Assembly (NCBI RefSeq): GCF_018449635.1
Contig: NZ_JAAVUV010000010.1
Coordinates: 220,748 to 284,747 of the forward strand
DNA from: Caballeronia sp. dw_276
GTDB lineage: Bacteria > Pseudomonadota > Gammaproteobacteria > Burkholderiales > Burkholderiaceae
Direction: 5' to 3'
DNA length: 64,000 nt
Position numbers and translations under genes: made by a program. Below are positions 34,580 through 43,705 of this stretch, in pieces. The notes beneath the pieces are model-generated. The model had not been told where the DNA came from. It did no database searches and saw only the letters and a program-made list of their open reading frames with translations. Position 1 is the stretch's first letter. Each line of letters opens with the position of its first letter.

Positions 34580-37500
34580 TCACTTCGCTACCACCACCGG
34601 AATTCCCCTCAACGCGCCGGCGCCTCTGAGTTCATCCAGCGACGCTTTCACGTGGCGGCCTGTCTCAACCGCAATGCCCAGCTTCGCGCCCAAGTCCCGT
34701 TCGCGGCGCTTCACCATCGACACATTCGCGAGTTTTACGTGTCCATATCCGCGAATGCGTTCGTGTAGCAGCGCGAGCGTTTCGACGTCCTTCGCGTTGT
34801 CAGGCGTCAGCACTTTTAGCGCGCGCTGAATGGTGATTTCGTAGTCGCCGGGAAGCTCACGCTCCATCCTGCGTTCCAGCGACCGGCCGAATGGATCGAT
34901 AACCGTGCCCCGCAATCCACGTACTTTCGACATCACGCCGAGCACCGGCCACAGCCATTGTCCGAAGGTCATCTTGCGCGGCGCGCCGCCATTCTTCGAC
35001 TTCGATAAAACCGGCGGCGCCATGTTGAACTTCACCGCAAAGTCCTGGCCCGCGGTTCCCTCGAACTGCGCTTCCAACGCTGCGCGAAACGCCGGATCGG
35101 TGTGAAGCCGCGCGACTTCGTATTCGTCTTTCACCGCAAGCAGCCGATAAAACGTCGTGGCGACCGCCCGCGTGACGGCATCGTTGCCGGAGGCGGCGGC
35201 GGCCGACACCAGCGAGTGGTATCGCGTCACGTAGTTCGATCCGCCATACGTCAGCAACCGTGCTTCACGATCGGCGATCAACGCGTCGAGCGGCATCGCG
35301 TTCATCTCGATTCGCGGCATTACGGCCGTTTTGCGCAGCGATTCCAATGCATTCATATCCGCCGCCGCCAATCGTCCGATCGCAAACGCGAGCTTGTTCA
35401 TTGGCACCGCGACATTGTTCAATTCGATCGCCCGCATCAATGCCGCGTGCGACACGGGCACGAGCCCAAGTTGCCACGCGTAACCGAGCATGAGGATATT
35501 CGCGCCGATGGTGTCGCCCAGAAAACGCGTAGCCAGCGCCTGCGCATCGCACGTGTTCATGCGTTCCGCGCCCGCCGCGTGCCGCATCTTTTCCAGCAGC
35601 GACCCGGCGTGGAGATTCGCGTCGGGGTTCTGCACGAACGTTGCGTTGGGGATCGCGTGCGTGTTCACGACAATGCGCGTGCGGCCATGCCGGACGGTTT
35701 GCAGGGCATCGGCGCTGGCGCCGACGACCATGTCGCACGCGAGCAGCACGTCGGCCTGCTGGGTATCGATGCGAACCTGGTTCAGCAAGGCATCGGTCGC
35801 GGCAAAGCGCACGAATGACAGCACCGCGCCGCCCTTTTGCGCAAAGCCCATGAAGTCGAGCACGGACGCGCTCTTGCCTTCGAGGTGCGCCGCCATGCTG
35901 ATGAGCGCGCCGACCGTGACCACGCCCGTGCCGCCAACGCCCGTAATGAGGATGTCGTACGGCGCGTTATCGAGCTTAAGCGCGGGTTCCTGCAATGCAT
36001 CTACGCGTGCCGCGAGCGCTTCGGGATCGAATCCGTTGCCTGCCGCCTTCTTGAGTTTCGCGCCTTCCAGCGTGACGAAGCTCGGGCAGAAACCGTTGAC
36101 GCACGAATAGTCCTTGTTGCACGACGACTGGTCGATACGCCGTTTGCGCCCGAGTTCGGTCTCAACCGGCTCAACCGATAAACAATTGCTCTGCACGCCA
36201 CAATCCCCGCAGCCTTCGCACACGGCTTCGTTGATGAACAGGCGTTTGTCGGGATCGGGGAATTCGCCTTTTTTCCGGCGGCGACGTTTTTCCGCGGCGC
36301 AGGTTTGATCGTAGATCAGGACGGTCACGCCCAGGATGTCCCGCAAACGTCGTTGAACGTCGTCGAGTTCGCTTCTATGGTGGAACGTCGTGCCCTTCGG
36401 AAACTGGTCGTGATGCCCGTCGTATTTCTCGGGTTCGTCGCTGACCACGACCAAGGTTGCGATCCCTTCCGCTTCGACCTGCCGCGCGATTTGCGGCACG
36501 GAGATGCTGCCGTCCACGGGCTGACCGCCGGTCATGGCGACGGCGTCGTTGTAGAGGATCTTGTATGTGATGTTTGTCTTCGCCGCGACCGCTTGGCGAA
36601 TCGCCAGAATCCCGGAGTGAAAGTACGTGCCGTCGCCGAGATTCTGGAAAACATGCGGCGTTTTCGTGAACATGGAATGCGACGCCCAATCCACGCCTTC
36701 ACCACCCATCTGGATCAGGCCAGTGGTGTCGCGCTCCATCCACGACGCCATAAAATGGCAACCGATTCCGGCCTGCGCGATCGATCCATCGGGGACTTTG
36801 GTCGATGTATTGTGCGGACATCCCGAGCAGAAATACGGCGTACGTTTGACGGCATCGGCGGCGTTCGACAGGATTTTCGGCGCAACGAGATCCACGACCT
36901 TGTCGCGGCGGTCGAGCGCCGGTTTGTGCCGCGCGAGCCAGTCGGCGAAAACGGGCAGCACGCGTGAAGGACGCAGTTCGCCGAGCGCGCTCAACAGCAG
37001 GGCGCCATCCTGTGCATTCTTGCCAATCACGATCGGACGCGCGCCCTGCGTCCGGTTATACAAATGGTCCTTGATCTGCTGCTCGATCACCGGGCCCTTC
37101 TCTTCGATGACGAGGACCTCGGACAAGCCTTCCACGAAGGTGTCGAGCCGCGTGGTTTCGAGCGGAAACGACAAACCCACTTTATAGATGCGCACGCCGG
37201 CGGCATCGAGGTCATCGACTGTCAGATCCAGCCGGCGCAAGGTTTCCATCAGATCCAGATGCGCCTTGCCACACGTCACAATGCCGACGTCCGCGTGGCG
37301 GCTCGGGGCGATCCATTTATCGATTGAATTGACGCGCGAGAAATAACGCACAGCGTCGAGCTTCGCGGCGAGACGCGATTCAATGGTGAGGCTCGGCAGA
37401 TCGGGCCAGCGATTGTGCAAGCCGCCTTCGGGCGCGATAAATCCTTCGGGCGCGGGAAACACGGTTTGCAGCGCATCGAGATCGACGGTCGATCCGGATT

Positions 37501-38149
37501 CCACCGTCTCCGATATCGCCTTGTACCCCACCCACGCGCCCGAAAACCGCGACAACGCCCAGCCGTAAAGCCCGAACTCGAGCATATCGGCGATATTCGA
37601 TGGATTTACGACCGGCATGTGCCACGCGATCATTGCCTGGTCGGACTGATGCGGCATGGACGACGACACGCAACCGTGATCGTCGCCCGCGACAACGAGC
37701 ACGCCACCATGCGGCGACGATCCATACGCGTTGCCATGCTTGAGCGCGTCTCCGGCGCGGTCCACGCCCGGACCTTTGCCGTACCACATTGCGAAGACGC
37801 CATCGACGGTGCGTTCCGGATCCGACTCCACGCGCTGCGTGCCCAGGACCGCCGTGCCGCCGAGCTCCTCGTTGATCGCGGGGAGAAAACGGACATCGTG
37901 CGAAGCCAGCAGCTTCTTTGCCCTCCACAGTTGCTGATCGACCATGCCGAGCGGCGATCCGCGATACCCGCTGACAAAGCCTGCGGTATTCATTCCCGCC
38001 GCGCGGTCGAGTTGTCGTTGCATCAGGACAAGACGAACCAGCGCTTGCGTGCCGGTGAGGAAAATCCGGCCTTGGTTAGCGTTGAGGTTATCGGTGAGTT
38101 GATAAGCGGCAAGCGGCGGATGTTCTGCAAAAGGGACACGCGCGTTCAT
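34580..38149 (-). CDS. indolepyruvate ferredoxin oxidoreductase family protein (fused subunits)
   Basis: An 1189-residue fused enzyme that oxidatively decarboxylates aryl-2-oxoacids such as indolepyruvate or phenylpyruvate to acyl-CoA using thiamine diphosphate and iron-sulfur clusters. The N-terminal part is the pyrimidine/transketolase-type region. CSGCPHNTS near residue 440 and GGEGVDWASHSMFTK near residue 480 belong to the ThDP region, and ILYNDAVAMTGGQPVDGS follows. Cysteine-rich CEGCGDCG near residue 643 and YSCVNGFCPSF near residue 685 bind 4Fe-4S clusters. ILITGVGGTGVVTVGALI near residue 735 starts the gamma domain, with a DUF6537-like tail. It stands alone and may serve aromatic amino acid catabolism. 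Confidence 0.95.
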   Translation of the reverse strand: MNARVPFAEHPPLAAYQLTDNLNANQGRIFLTGTQALVRLVLMQRQLDRAAGMNTAGFVSGYRGSPLGMVDQQLWRAKKLLASHDVRFLPAINEELGGTAVLGTQRVESDPERTVDGVFAMWYGKGPGVDRAGDALKHGNAYGSSPHGGVLVVAGDDHGCVSSSMPHQSDQAMIAWHMPVVNPSNIADMLEFGLYGWALSRFSGAWVGYKAISETVESGSTVDLDALQTVFPAPEGFIAPEGGLHNRWPDLPSLTIESRLAAKLDAVRYFSRVNSIDKWIAPSRHADVGIVTCGKAHLDLMETLRRLDLTVDDLDAAGVRIYKVGLSFPLETTRLDTFVEGLSEVLVIEEKGPVIEQQIKDHLYNRTQGARPIVIGKNAQDGALLLSALGELRPSRVLPVFADWLARHKPALDRRDKVVDLVAPKILSNAADAVKRTPYFCSGCPHNTSTKVPDGSIAQAGIGCHFMASWMERDTTGLIQMGGEGVDWASHSMFTKTPHVFQNLGDGTYFHSGILAIRQAVAAKTNITYKILYNDAVAMTGGQPVDGSISVPQIARQVEAEGIATLVVVSDEPEKYDGHHDQFPKGTTFHHRSELDDVQRRLRDILGVTVLIYDQTCAAEKRRRRKKGEFPDPDKRLFINEAVCEGCGDCGVQSNCLSVEPVETELGRKRRIDQSSCNKDYSCVNGFCPSFVTLEGAKLKKAAGNGFDPEALAARVDALQEPALKLDNAPYDILITGVGGTGVVTVGALISMAAHLEGKSASVLDFMGFAQKGGAVLSFVRFAATDALLNQVRIDTQQADVLLACDMVVGASADALQTVRHGRTRIVVNTHAIPNATFVQNPDANLHAGSLLEKMRHAAGAERMNTCDAQALATRFLGDTIGANILMLGYAWQLGLVPVSHAALMRAIELNNVAVPMNKLAFAIGRLAAADMNALESLRKTAVMPRIEMNAMPLDALIADREARLLTYGGSNYVTRYHSLVSAAAASGNDAVTRAVATTFYRLLAVKDEYEVARLHTDPAFRAALEAQFEGTAGQDFAVKFNMAPPVLSKSKNGGAPRKMTFGQWLWPVLGVMSKVRGLRGTVIDPFGRSLERRMERELPGDYEITIQRALKVLTPDNAKDVETLALLHERIRGYGHVKLANVSMVKRRERDLGAKLGIAVETGRHVKASLDELRGAGALRGIPVVVAK

Positions 38150-38405
38150 GAAGTCTCCGGCGTTTTATCGTTGGATTGAGAGGATGTCGTCATTCTTCCT
38201 CGACATAACCGGAGGTTTTTTGCGTTTCTCGCGTTCATACAGTTTCCAGCGCAATGAAAACAATCTTAAACGTCCTGATTGAGTGGAAATAGCCGGCCGA
38301 ATGGCTAACGTGTGGTTAACCCGCACGGCAAAGCGGGCGGGAGCGGGTAATCTCAATGCTCTCGCTGCGAGAACGCGCAGCGCCACAGACAGGAACGATC
38401 CGCCT

Positions 38406-39029
38406 ATGAAGCTCTATTACTGGCCGAAGACACGCGCGTTCCGCGCGTTGTGGATGCTCGAGGAATTGGGCGTGCCGTACGAGTTCGCCTATGTGAACAT
38501 CCGCGCCGGCGAACAGAACGAGCCGGCGTTTTGCGCGGTGAATCCCATGTCGAAGTTGCCGGCACTGGATGACGACGGCGTTTGCGTCGCGGAGTCGGGC
38601 GCGGTGCTGCTTTATCTCGCCGATAAATACCCGCAAGCCAATCTCGGCATTCCCTCCGATGACTCTTTGCGCGGCCGCTTCCTCCAATGGATGTTCTTCA
38701 CGGGCGCGTGCCTCGAACCGGCGATGGCCGAAAAGATGATCGGCGCGCCGGGCAATAGCGTGAGTTTCGGCTGGGGAGATTTGGGCCGTGTGGAAAAGGC
38801 GATGGAATCATCGCTTGCGCATGGGCCATGGTTGCTCGGCGAGCGTTTTACAGCCGCCGATATCCTTGTCGCAAGCACGCTGCAGATCGCCTACATGGCG
38901 AAGCTGATCGAGCCGGGCGGCGTGCTGTCCGAGTATGTTGCGCGCGCTACGTCACGCGAGGCGCATAAGCGCGCGGTATCGATCGATAAAGCCGAGGCGC
39001 AGAAAGCGGCGGCGGTCGCGAGGAATTAG
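38406..39029 (+). CDS. glutathione S-transferase family protein
   Basis: A 207-residue GST. The thioredoxin-like N domain begins MKLYYWPKTRAFRALWMLEE and includes NPMSKLPALDDDG and ESGAVLLYLADKYP, the glutathione-site SNAIL-like segment. The all-helical C domain carries GERFTAADILVASTLQ, the N-capping box. The start at 38406 gives the usual N terminus. The stop codon overlaps the stop of the convergent 81-residue gene. Substrate unknown. Confidence 0.93.
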   Translation: MKLYYWPKTRAFRALWMLEELGVPYEFAYVNIRAGEQNEPAFCAVNPMSKLPALDDDGVCVAESGAVLLYLADKYPQANLGIPSDDSLRGRFLQWMFFTGACLEPAMAEKMIGAPGNSVSFGWGDLGRVEKAMESSLAHGPWLLGERFTAADILVASTLQIAYMAKLIEPGGVLSEYVARATSREAHKRAVSIDKAEAQKAAAVARN

Positions 39030-39271
39030 GGAAACGTCTTCGGCTTCGGAATGCCCGCACCGGCTTCAATGTCGGCGACGGCTTGCACGTGCGCGGCATC
39101 GACGGCATCGGCGGGACTCGACAAACCGTTGTCCCCGCCGATGGTTTTCCAAGGCTGTACCGCCTTCTCGAGGTGACGGATTTCGTACTCGGCGTCCCAG
39201 CGTGTCCCCTGCAATTCGATGGGGCGAACGTGGATGGAATAGACGCCGTAAAGAAAGAGTTGTTCCGACAT
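39026..39271 (-). CDS. conserved hypothetical protein, 81 residues
   Basis: A small soluble protein starting MSEQLFLYGVYSIHVRPIEL, with a mixed alpha/beta profile and no signal. The start at 39271 is supported by GGGAGACTC; a longer start at 39289 is less likely. I do not recognise a named domain. Its stop overlaps the GST stop tail to tail, and a second small gene lies just upstream on the same strand. Confidence 0.75.
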   Translation of the reverse strand: MSEQLFLYGVYSIHVRPIELQGTRWDAEYEIRHLEKAVQPWKTIGGDNGLSSPADAVDAAHVQAVADIEAGAGIPKPKTFP

Positions 39272-39302
39272 GCTGAGTCTCCCGTCCAAGCTGAGTTAAA
39301 CG

Positions 39303-39338
39303 GAAACGGCGGCGCAGTAACTAACGCGCCGCCGTACA
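39303..39338 (-). terminator. hairpin between two small leftward genes
   Basis: On the minus strand, ACGGCGGCG (39327-39335) pairs with CGCCGCCGT (39306-39314), followed by TTTCCGTTT. It probably ends the 74-residue gene. Confidence 0.6.
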
Positions 39339-39341
39339 TTT

Positions 39342-39566
39342 TTAGAGTTCGATTTCGCCAAGAATCCGATGCGCAAGCGCGCGAGCTTCTTCCAGGGCTT
39401 CTTCTTCGGAGAGGGACGTGGCGGCGACATCGTAGAGTTTAGGTTCTTCCCCGTTCCCGCCGTCATCGCGCACGAGCGAGACGACGCCCTGGAACTGCCC
39501 GTCGTCCGTGGGACGCACGCCGATAGTCGCGGTGTAGATGCCCTTCGTGTAGATCGTGTCTTCCAT
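39342..39566 (-). CDS. conserved hypothetical protein, 74 residues
   Basis: An acidic small protein starting MEDTIYTKGIYTATIGVRPT, with an alternating beta pattern, then a helical tail EEEALEEARALAHRILGEIE. The start at 39566 has GGAG nearby; an in-frame Met five codons earlier is less favoured. No family is recognised. It lies between the PfkB kinase gene and the 81-residue gene, apparently as its own unit. Confidence 0.74.
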   Translation of the reverse strand: MEDTIYTKGIYTATIGVRPTDDGQFQGVVSLVRDDGGNGEEPKLYDVAATSLSEEEALEEARALAHRILGEIEL

Positions 39567-39653
39567 GATGCGCTCCGCCAAAGGTTGAAAACGATGCTAG
39601 CACGCGTATTTACCGCGCGTATGACCGTCTTTTCGTAAGCGGATGCGCACGTT

Positions 39654-40574
39654 TCAGGCCAGCAGATCCTCGACTTCTTCGAGCGACGGCGAATGCGCGC
39701 CCGACATCCGGCAAGCCGCGGCGCCCGCTGCCAAGGCAAATCGAAGATGGTCGGGCCAGCCGCCCGGGCGTGTCATGAGGCTGTAGAGCAAGCCACCGAT
39801 GGACGCGTCGCCCGCGCCGACCGTATCCGCGACCTGCACTTTCGGCGGCGTGGCTTGCCAGCTTTCATTGCCGACGTGCAAGGTCGCCTGCGACGAGCCG
39901 CGCGTGACGAGCACGGTGGCTTGCGGGTTCATCGCGCGGATTTCCGCGATGGCGTCCGCTTCGTTTGCTATGTTCGGAAAGAGGCGTTGCAGGTCTTCAT
40001 CGGAGACTTTGATCAAGTCGGCGAGCGCCGCCATCTTGCGCAAGGTCGGCTCGTAGCCGTGTTCCATCAGGTTCCGGTAATTCGGGTCGAAGCTGATCTT
40101 CACGCCGTGCTCGCGCAATTGGGCGGCGAGTCGCGCCAGCGTGTCGCCAAGCGGTTGGCGCACGAGGCTGATGCAGCCGAAGTGCGCCCATTTCACCGCG
40201 TCCATCCAGCCGGACGGCAGCAAGGCGGGATCGAAGGCGAGGTCCGCGCCGTTTTCGCCCATGAAGTAGTAGGTCGGCGGCTGCGTCTTGTGGACGATTG
40301 CCAAAAGCGGCGGCCGTTCGACGCGCTGCATGAAGCGCATGTCGAGACCGGCGGCGACGCTTGCGTCCCAGAGTTCATCGGAGAAATTATCGGTGCCGAG
40401 CGATCCCGCCGATGCCGTCGGCAGACCAAGGCGCGCAACCGCGCGGGCCACGTTCCAGCCCGCGCCGCCAGGACGCGAGAGCCACTCGGACGGACCTGTG
40501 CGGATCAGGTCGGTGAGGATGTCGCCGGCCGAGACGAATTGCGGGAAAGCAGGGGTAGAGGTCGTCGCGTTCAT
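39654..40574 (-). CDS. PfkB-family carbohydrate kinase (fructokinase-like)
   Basis: A 306-residue ribokinase-fold sugar kinase. FVSAGDILTDLIR near the N terminus, RPGGAGWNVARAVARLGL near residue 35 (substrate signature) and VADTVGAGDASIGGLLYSL near residue 250 (ATP/anion hole with the catalytic Asp) are clear. It is the last gene of the LacI / AGE epimerase / kinase operon, and its ATG overlaps the epimerase stop by four bases. The adjacent epimerase suggests the kinase phosphorylates the ketose or 2-epimer it releases, such as fructose from mannose. Confidence 0.93.
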   Translation of the reverse strand: MNATTSTPAFPQFVSAGDILTDLIRTGPSEWLSRPGGAGWNVARAVARLGLPTASAGSLGTDNFSDELWDASVAAGLDMRFMQRVERPPLLAIVHKTQPPTYYFMGENGADLAFDPALLPSGWMDAVKWAHFGCISLVRQPLGDTLARLAAQLREHGVKISFDPNYRNLMEHGYEPTLRKMAALADLIKVSDEDLQRLFPNIANEADAIAEIRAMNPQATVLVTRGSSQATLHVGNESWQATPPKVQVADTVGAGDASIGGLLYSLMTRPGGWPDHLRFALAAGAAACRMSGAHSPSLEEVEDLLA

Positions 40575-41860
40575 TGTCTGGCCGTCTCTTTTTCGGCGAT
40601 GTGTTGAGGCTGCGTCGAGGCGGCCGCGTCAGGCGTTGTCACGCCGATTGCATTCAGCACTTCGTAGCACGCGCCCATCGTGTGGTAATCGGTCTTGCCG
40701 GCGGGGCTTTTTTCGTCGCCGTATTTGCGGTTGTCGCAGGTCAGGATGCGGAACCACGCGCCGTGTTTGTGATCGACGAAATGCGCCCAGCTATAGCGCC
40801 AGAGTTCGTCATAGCAATCCCAGAAGCGCTCGAGGCCCGTACGTTTGCCGAGCAGTGCAGCCGTGGCGAAGGTTTCGGCCTGCACCCAGAAATATTTGTC
40901 GTGGTCGCAGATGGAATCGTCGGGGCCAAAGCCGTAGTACAGGCCGCCGTGCTGCTCGTCCCACGCGCGGTTGAAGCCGGCATCGAATAATTCGATGGCG
41001 CGCGGCGCCAGCCACGGCAACGCCCGGTGCCGCTCAAGGATCAACAGCAGCTTCGCCCATTCGGTCTGGTGGCCGGGCTGGAAACCCCACGGACGGAAAA
41101 TGTTCGAGCTGTCGGATTCGTTGTAATGCCAGTCGACCGACCAGTCCGCGTTGAAGTGTTCCCAGACCAGGCCGTTCGAAAGCCGCGCCTGACGCAGCGT
41201 GATGTTGCCGGCGATCTTCTCCGCGCGATCCAGATACAGCACGTGACCGGTCGCCTCATACGCGGCGAGCAGCGCTTCGGTCGCGTGCATGTTCGCGTTC
41301 TGCCCCCGATACGGCGAGAGCTGCCAGTCGGGTGTGGCTTCATCGGCGTAAAGACCGGCGTCAGCGTCCCAGAAGTGCTGGTCCATCAACTGGAAGGTTT
41401 CATCGATCAACGGCCTGGCTTCATCGATGCCCGCCATCGCCGCGTGCGCGCACGCAAGCAAGACGAAGGCGTGGCCGTAGCAATGGCGCGTGCCGTCGAG
41501 CGTGCGTTTTGCGCCGTCGCGCCACTCGATTTCCCAGTCGTAGCCCTGGTTCACGGCGTCCCAATGGGCGTTGCGCAGGAACGCGAACGCGTGCCGCGCG
41601 TTGTCCTGATGATGCTGGCCGCCGAAATGGCGAAAGGCCATCGCGTGGTTGAAGACGAAGCGCGTGCTGCTGACGAGATGGCGCGTGGTGTGGTCGTAGA
41701 CCGTGCCGTCGTCCTTGAAAAAATGATGGAAGCCGCCCGATGGATCGCGGGCCGTCCGCTCGTAGAACGCGAGCGTGTGGCGCACGTGGTCGAGCAGGAA
41801 ATCGCGGCTGCGGAAGTCGGGTTCGGCCCGGTCCGCCGCCTTGAGCGCGGTTGAGTTCAT
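40571..41860 (-). CDS. AGE family epimerase/isomerase
   Basis: A 429-residue alpha/alpha-barrel enzyme of the N-acylglucosamine 2-epimerase family, including D-mannose isomerase (YihS-like) and cellobiose 2-epimerase. ARDPSGGFHHFFKDDG near residue 40, NAHWDAVNQGYDWEIEW, CYGHAFVLLACAHAA and FRPWGFQPGHQTEWAKLLLI (active-site His) follow the family order. The start at 41860 gives MNSTALKAAD and overlaps the LacI stop (ATGA). No upstream Met in this frame gives a standard N terminus. The fructokinase neighbour supports mannose/fructose interconversion, but this is inferred. Confidence 0.92.
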   Translation of the reverse strand: MNSTALKAADRAEPDFRSRDFLLDHVRHTLAFYERTARDPSGGFHHFFKDDGTVYDHTTRHLVSSTRFVFNHAMAFRHFGGQHHQDNARHAFAFLRNAHWDAVNQGYDWEIEWRDGAKRTLDGTRHCYGHAFVLLACAHAAMAGIDEARPLIDETFQLMDQHFWDADAGLYADEATPDWQLSPYRGQNANMHATEALLAAYEATGHVLYLDRAEKIAGNITLRQARLSNGLVWEHFNADWSVDWHYNESDSSNIFRPWGFQPGHQTEWAKLLLILERHRALPWLAPRAIELFDAGFNRAWDEQHGGLYYGFGPDDSICDHDKYFWVQAETFATAALLGKRTGLERFWDCYDELWRYSWAHFVDHKHGAWFRILTCDNRKYGDEKSPAGKTDYHTMGACYEVLNAIGVTTPDAAASTQPQHIAEKETARQ

Positions 41861-42897
41861 GCCGATGTCTGTGTCCGTGTTGTAGCCGAGCTCGCGCGGG
41901 GAATCAGGCGCACGGGCACGAGCGTGTCGGTGGTGAGGTTCGTATCCGCGTCGCCGGCGTCTGTGTTTTGCGCGGTTTCGAGCAGCAGATCCACGCCGCG
42001 CCGGCCGAGCGCTTCCTTGTCTACCGTGACCGTGGTCAGCGGCGGCGTGCTTTGGGCTGCGGCGGGGATATCGTCGAAACCAACGAAGGCAACGTCCTCC
42101 GGAATCCGCAACCCGTGCCCCACGCACACGCGCATGGCAGCAAGCGCCGCTGCATCGTTATAGGCGAAAACGGCGTCGGGCAGCGGCTTCAATTGGTCGC
42201 GGGCCTGCGCGATCAGGCGCTCCATGGCGTCGGCGGCGGCGACTTCGGCGTCAATGGCGGGCTGCGTGGTCACTTCCAGCGTGGGATCGAAGAGCATGCC
42301 GGCTTCGAAGTACGCGAGTCGGTAACCCATCGCACGCTGCGCAATGCTGTAGTGCGCCAGCGATCCGCCGATAAACGCAATGCGTTTCCTGCCCATTGCA
42401 AAGAGGTGCTGCATGGCGAGCGCCGCGCCGCGCGTGTTGTCGACGTTCACCGAACGGAATCCCGGCGCATGCAAGTCGATCAGCACGACCGGCCGGTTCA
42501 TGGAGCGCAGGTGAGCAAGCAATTCCGGCTCGATGAACCCTGCAACCGCCACGGCGTCCGGTGCGTGAAGCCGCATTTGCTGGGCGAGATCGTGCGTCGG
42601 ACCGGCGGTGAGCACCGAAGGCACCAATCGGCGCTCGCGGCACGCTTCCTCGAAGCCATGCAGGACGTGGGAAAAAAACGGGCTGACCGCGAAATTATTG
42701 TGCTGGCGATGCAGCAGGAAGGTCACGCGCCGGATGCGTGTACGCAGCTGGGCAGCGTCATAACCGAGTTGCCGTGCTGCCTCCACGACGCGTTCGCGCG
42801 TCGCCTCCGACAAACCCGGCTGGTTTTTCAGCGCCCGCGATACCGTGCCGATCGACACGCTGGCTGCGCGTGCGACATCGCGAATGGTTGTACCCAT
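41857..42897 (-). CDS. LacI family transcriptional regulator
   Basis: A 346-residue repressor-type regulator. The N-terminal helix-turn-helix is TTIRDVARAASVSIGTVSRAL, with hinge RVVEAARQLGYD. The periplasmic-binding-protein-like sensor domain follows (VDNTRGAALAMQHLFAMGR, RIAFIGGS, AFVGFDD). It is the first gene of the three-gene operon and is coupled to the epimerase gene by an ATGA overlap, so it very probably controls its own operon. AAACGAGG elements in the upstream region are candidate operators. The inducer is likely a sugar acted on by the epimerase. Confidence 0.95.
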   Translation of the reverse strand: MGTTIRDVARAASVSIGTVSRALKNQPGLSEATRERVVEAARQLGYDAAQLRTRIRRVTFLLHRQHNNFAVSPFFSHVLHGFEEACRERRLVPSVLTAGPTHDLAQQMRLHAPDAVAVAGFIEPELLAHLRSMNRPVVLIDLHAPGFRSVNVDNTRGAALAMQHLFAMGRKRIAFIGGSLAHYSIAQRAMGYRLAYFEAGMLFDPTLEVTTQPAIDAEVAAADAMERLIAQARDQLKPLPDAVFAYNDAAALAAMRVCVGHGLRIPEDVAFVGFDDIPAAAQSTPPLTTVTVDKEALGRRGVDLLLETAQNTDAGDADTNLTTDTLVPVRLIPRASSATTRTQTSA

Positions 42898-42939
42898 CTG
42901 TCTTTCAATCTCCGCATGCGTGTTCTACTGTGTATGAAG

Positions 42940-43009
42940 CCTCGTTTACGCTGTGTTTATCAGTTAAACGAGGTTCGCATGATCGCGGGGATTGTATAGT
43001 AAAACGAGG
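42940..43009. promoter_or_regulatory. candidate LacI-type operator array
   Basis: CCTCGTTTA at 42940-42948 and TAAACGAGG at 42965-42973 form an inverted repeat separated by 16 bases. A third AAACGAGG lies at 43002-43009. All lie within 115 bases upstream of the LacI start. Confidence 0.55.
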
Positions 43010-43025
43010 GTCGACCGTCTCGCAA
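42996..43025 (-). promoter_or_regulatory. candidate promoter of the lacI-age-pfkB operon
   Basis: On the minus strand, TTGCGA (43020-43025) and TACTAT (42996-43001) are separated by 18 bases. The third AAACGAGG copy falls in this spacer, a position suited to repression. Confidence 0.45.
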
Positions 43026-43099
43026 AAACTTAGAGAAAACCCCTAATCGGTTATTCGATAAGGCTTTCGGTTCTCTTTCTTGTTTAGTAAATGGCGTTT

Positions 43100-43705
43100 T
43101 TAGCGGGCTTCCCTTTGATGCACCGACGCCATATTCGATGACCACACATCGAGCATGAAATCGTCGTCTTCGTAGTGCGACAGCAGTGGCAGCGCCACCT
43201 CCGCCCGCAGTTCGGCATGAACGTGATCGCCGGTGAAGGGCCATCCTTCGATCGGCCGGCGCCAGTGACACGCAGCAATAGTCCCGCCTTGCGCGAGAGA
43301 AGACGTCAGCCGGAGTGCCAACCGCCCGAGTTGATCCTGCGAGAGGTAATACGCCACCTCGCTGACAACAATCAGGTCGAACTCGCCCTCCGGCCATTCG
43401 TCGGGCATGGCGCGTTGTTCGACCTGCACGTGCGCCAAGTCCGCGACCCGGCGGCGCGCTAGTTCAACCGCAGCCGGGTTTAGATCCGCCGCCAGAAGCG
43501 CGTCGCAGCGACCCGCCAGTTCGGCCGTGAATTCACCATTTGCGCAGCCCGGTTCGTAGACGCGGCGGTAGTGCTCGTCGGGCAGTGCGGCAAGTGTCAG
43601 CGCCCGTTTGCGGCGTTCGTACCAGCGGTCGCGAAGCAGCCACGGATCGTCGCTGCGTTTATAGAGGCCGTCGAAATACTCGTGTGCATTCGGCTCTGCG
43701 GTCAT
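43100..43705 (-). CDS. class I SAM-dependent methyltransferase (NodS-like)
   Basis: A 201-residue methyltransferase. HEYFDGLYKRSDDPWLLRDR opens the NodS-like family. VYEPGCANGEFTAELAGRCD near residue 49 is the SAM site (motif I), and FDLIVVSEVAYYLS near residue 110 is motif II. The start at 43705 overlaps the stop of the PIG-L gene by four bases, so it belongs to the acyl-CoA dehydrogenase / PIG-L / methyltransferase operon. Fused PIG-L/methyltransferase proteins are a common annotated form, which supports shared function. Substrate unknown. Confidence 0.88.
   Translation of the reverse strand: MTAEPNAHEYFDGLYKRSDDPWLLRDRWYERRKRALTLAALPDEHYRRVYEPGCANGEFTAELAGRCDALLAADLNPAAVELARRRVADLAHVQVEQRAMPDEWPEGEFDLIVVSEVAYYLSQDQLGRLALRLTSSLAQGGTIAACHWRRPIEGWPFTGDHVHAELRAEVALPLLSHYEDDDFMLDVWSSNMASVHQREAR

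Noticed and set aside
41851..42999. 382-codon plus-strand open frame opposite the LacI gene
   Set aside because: The minus-strand gene has a full helix-turn-helix and sensor domain and couples to its neighbour; the plus frame does not.
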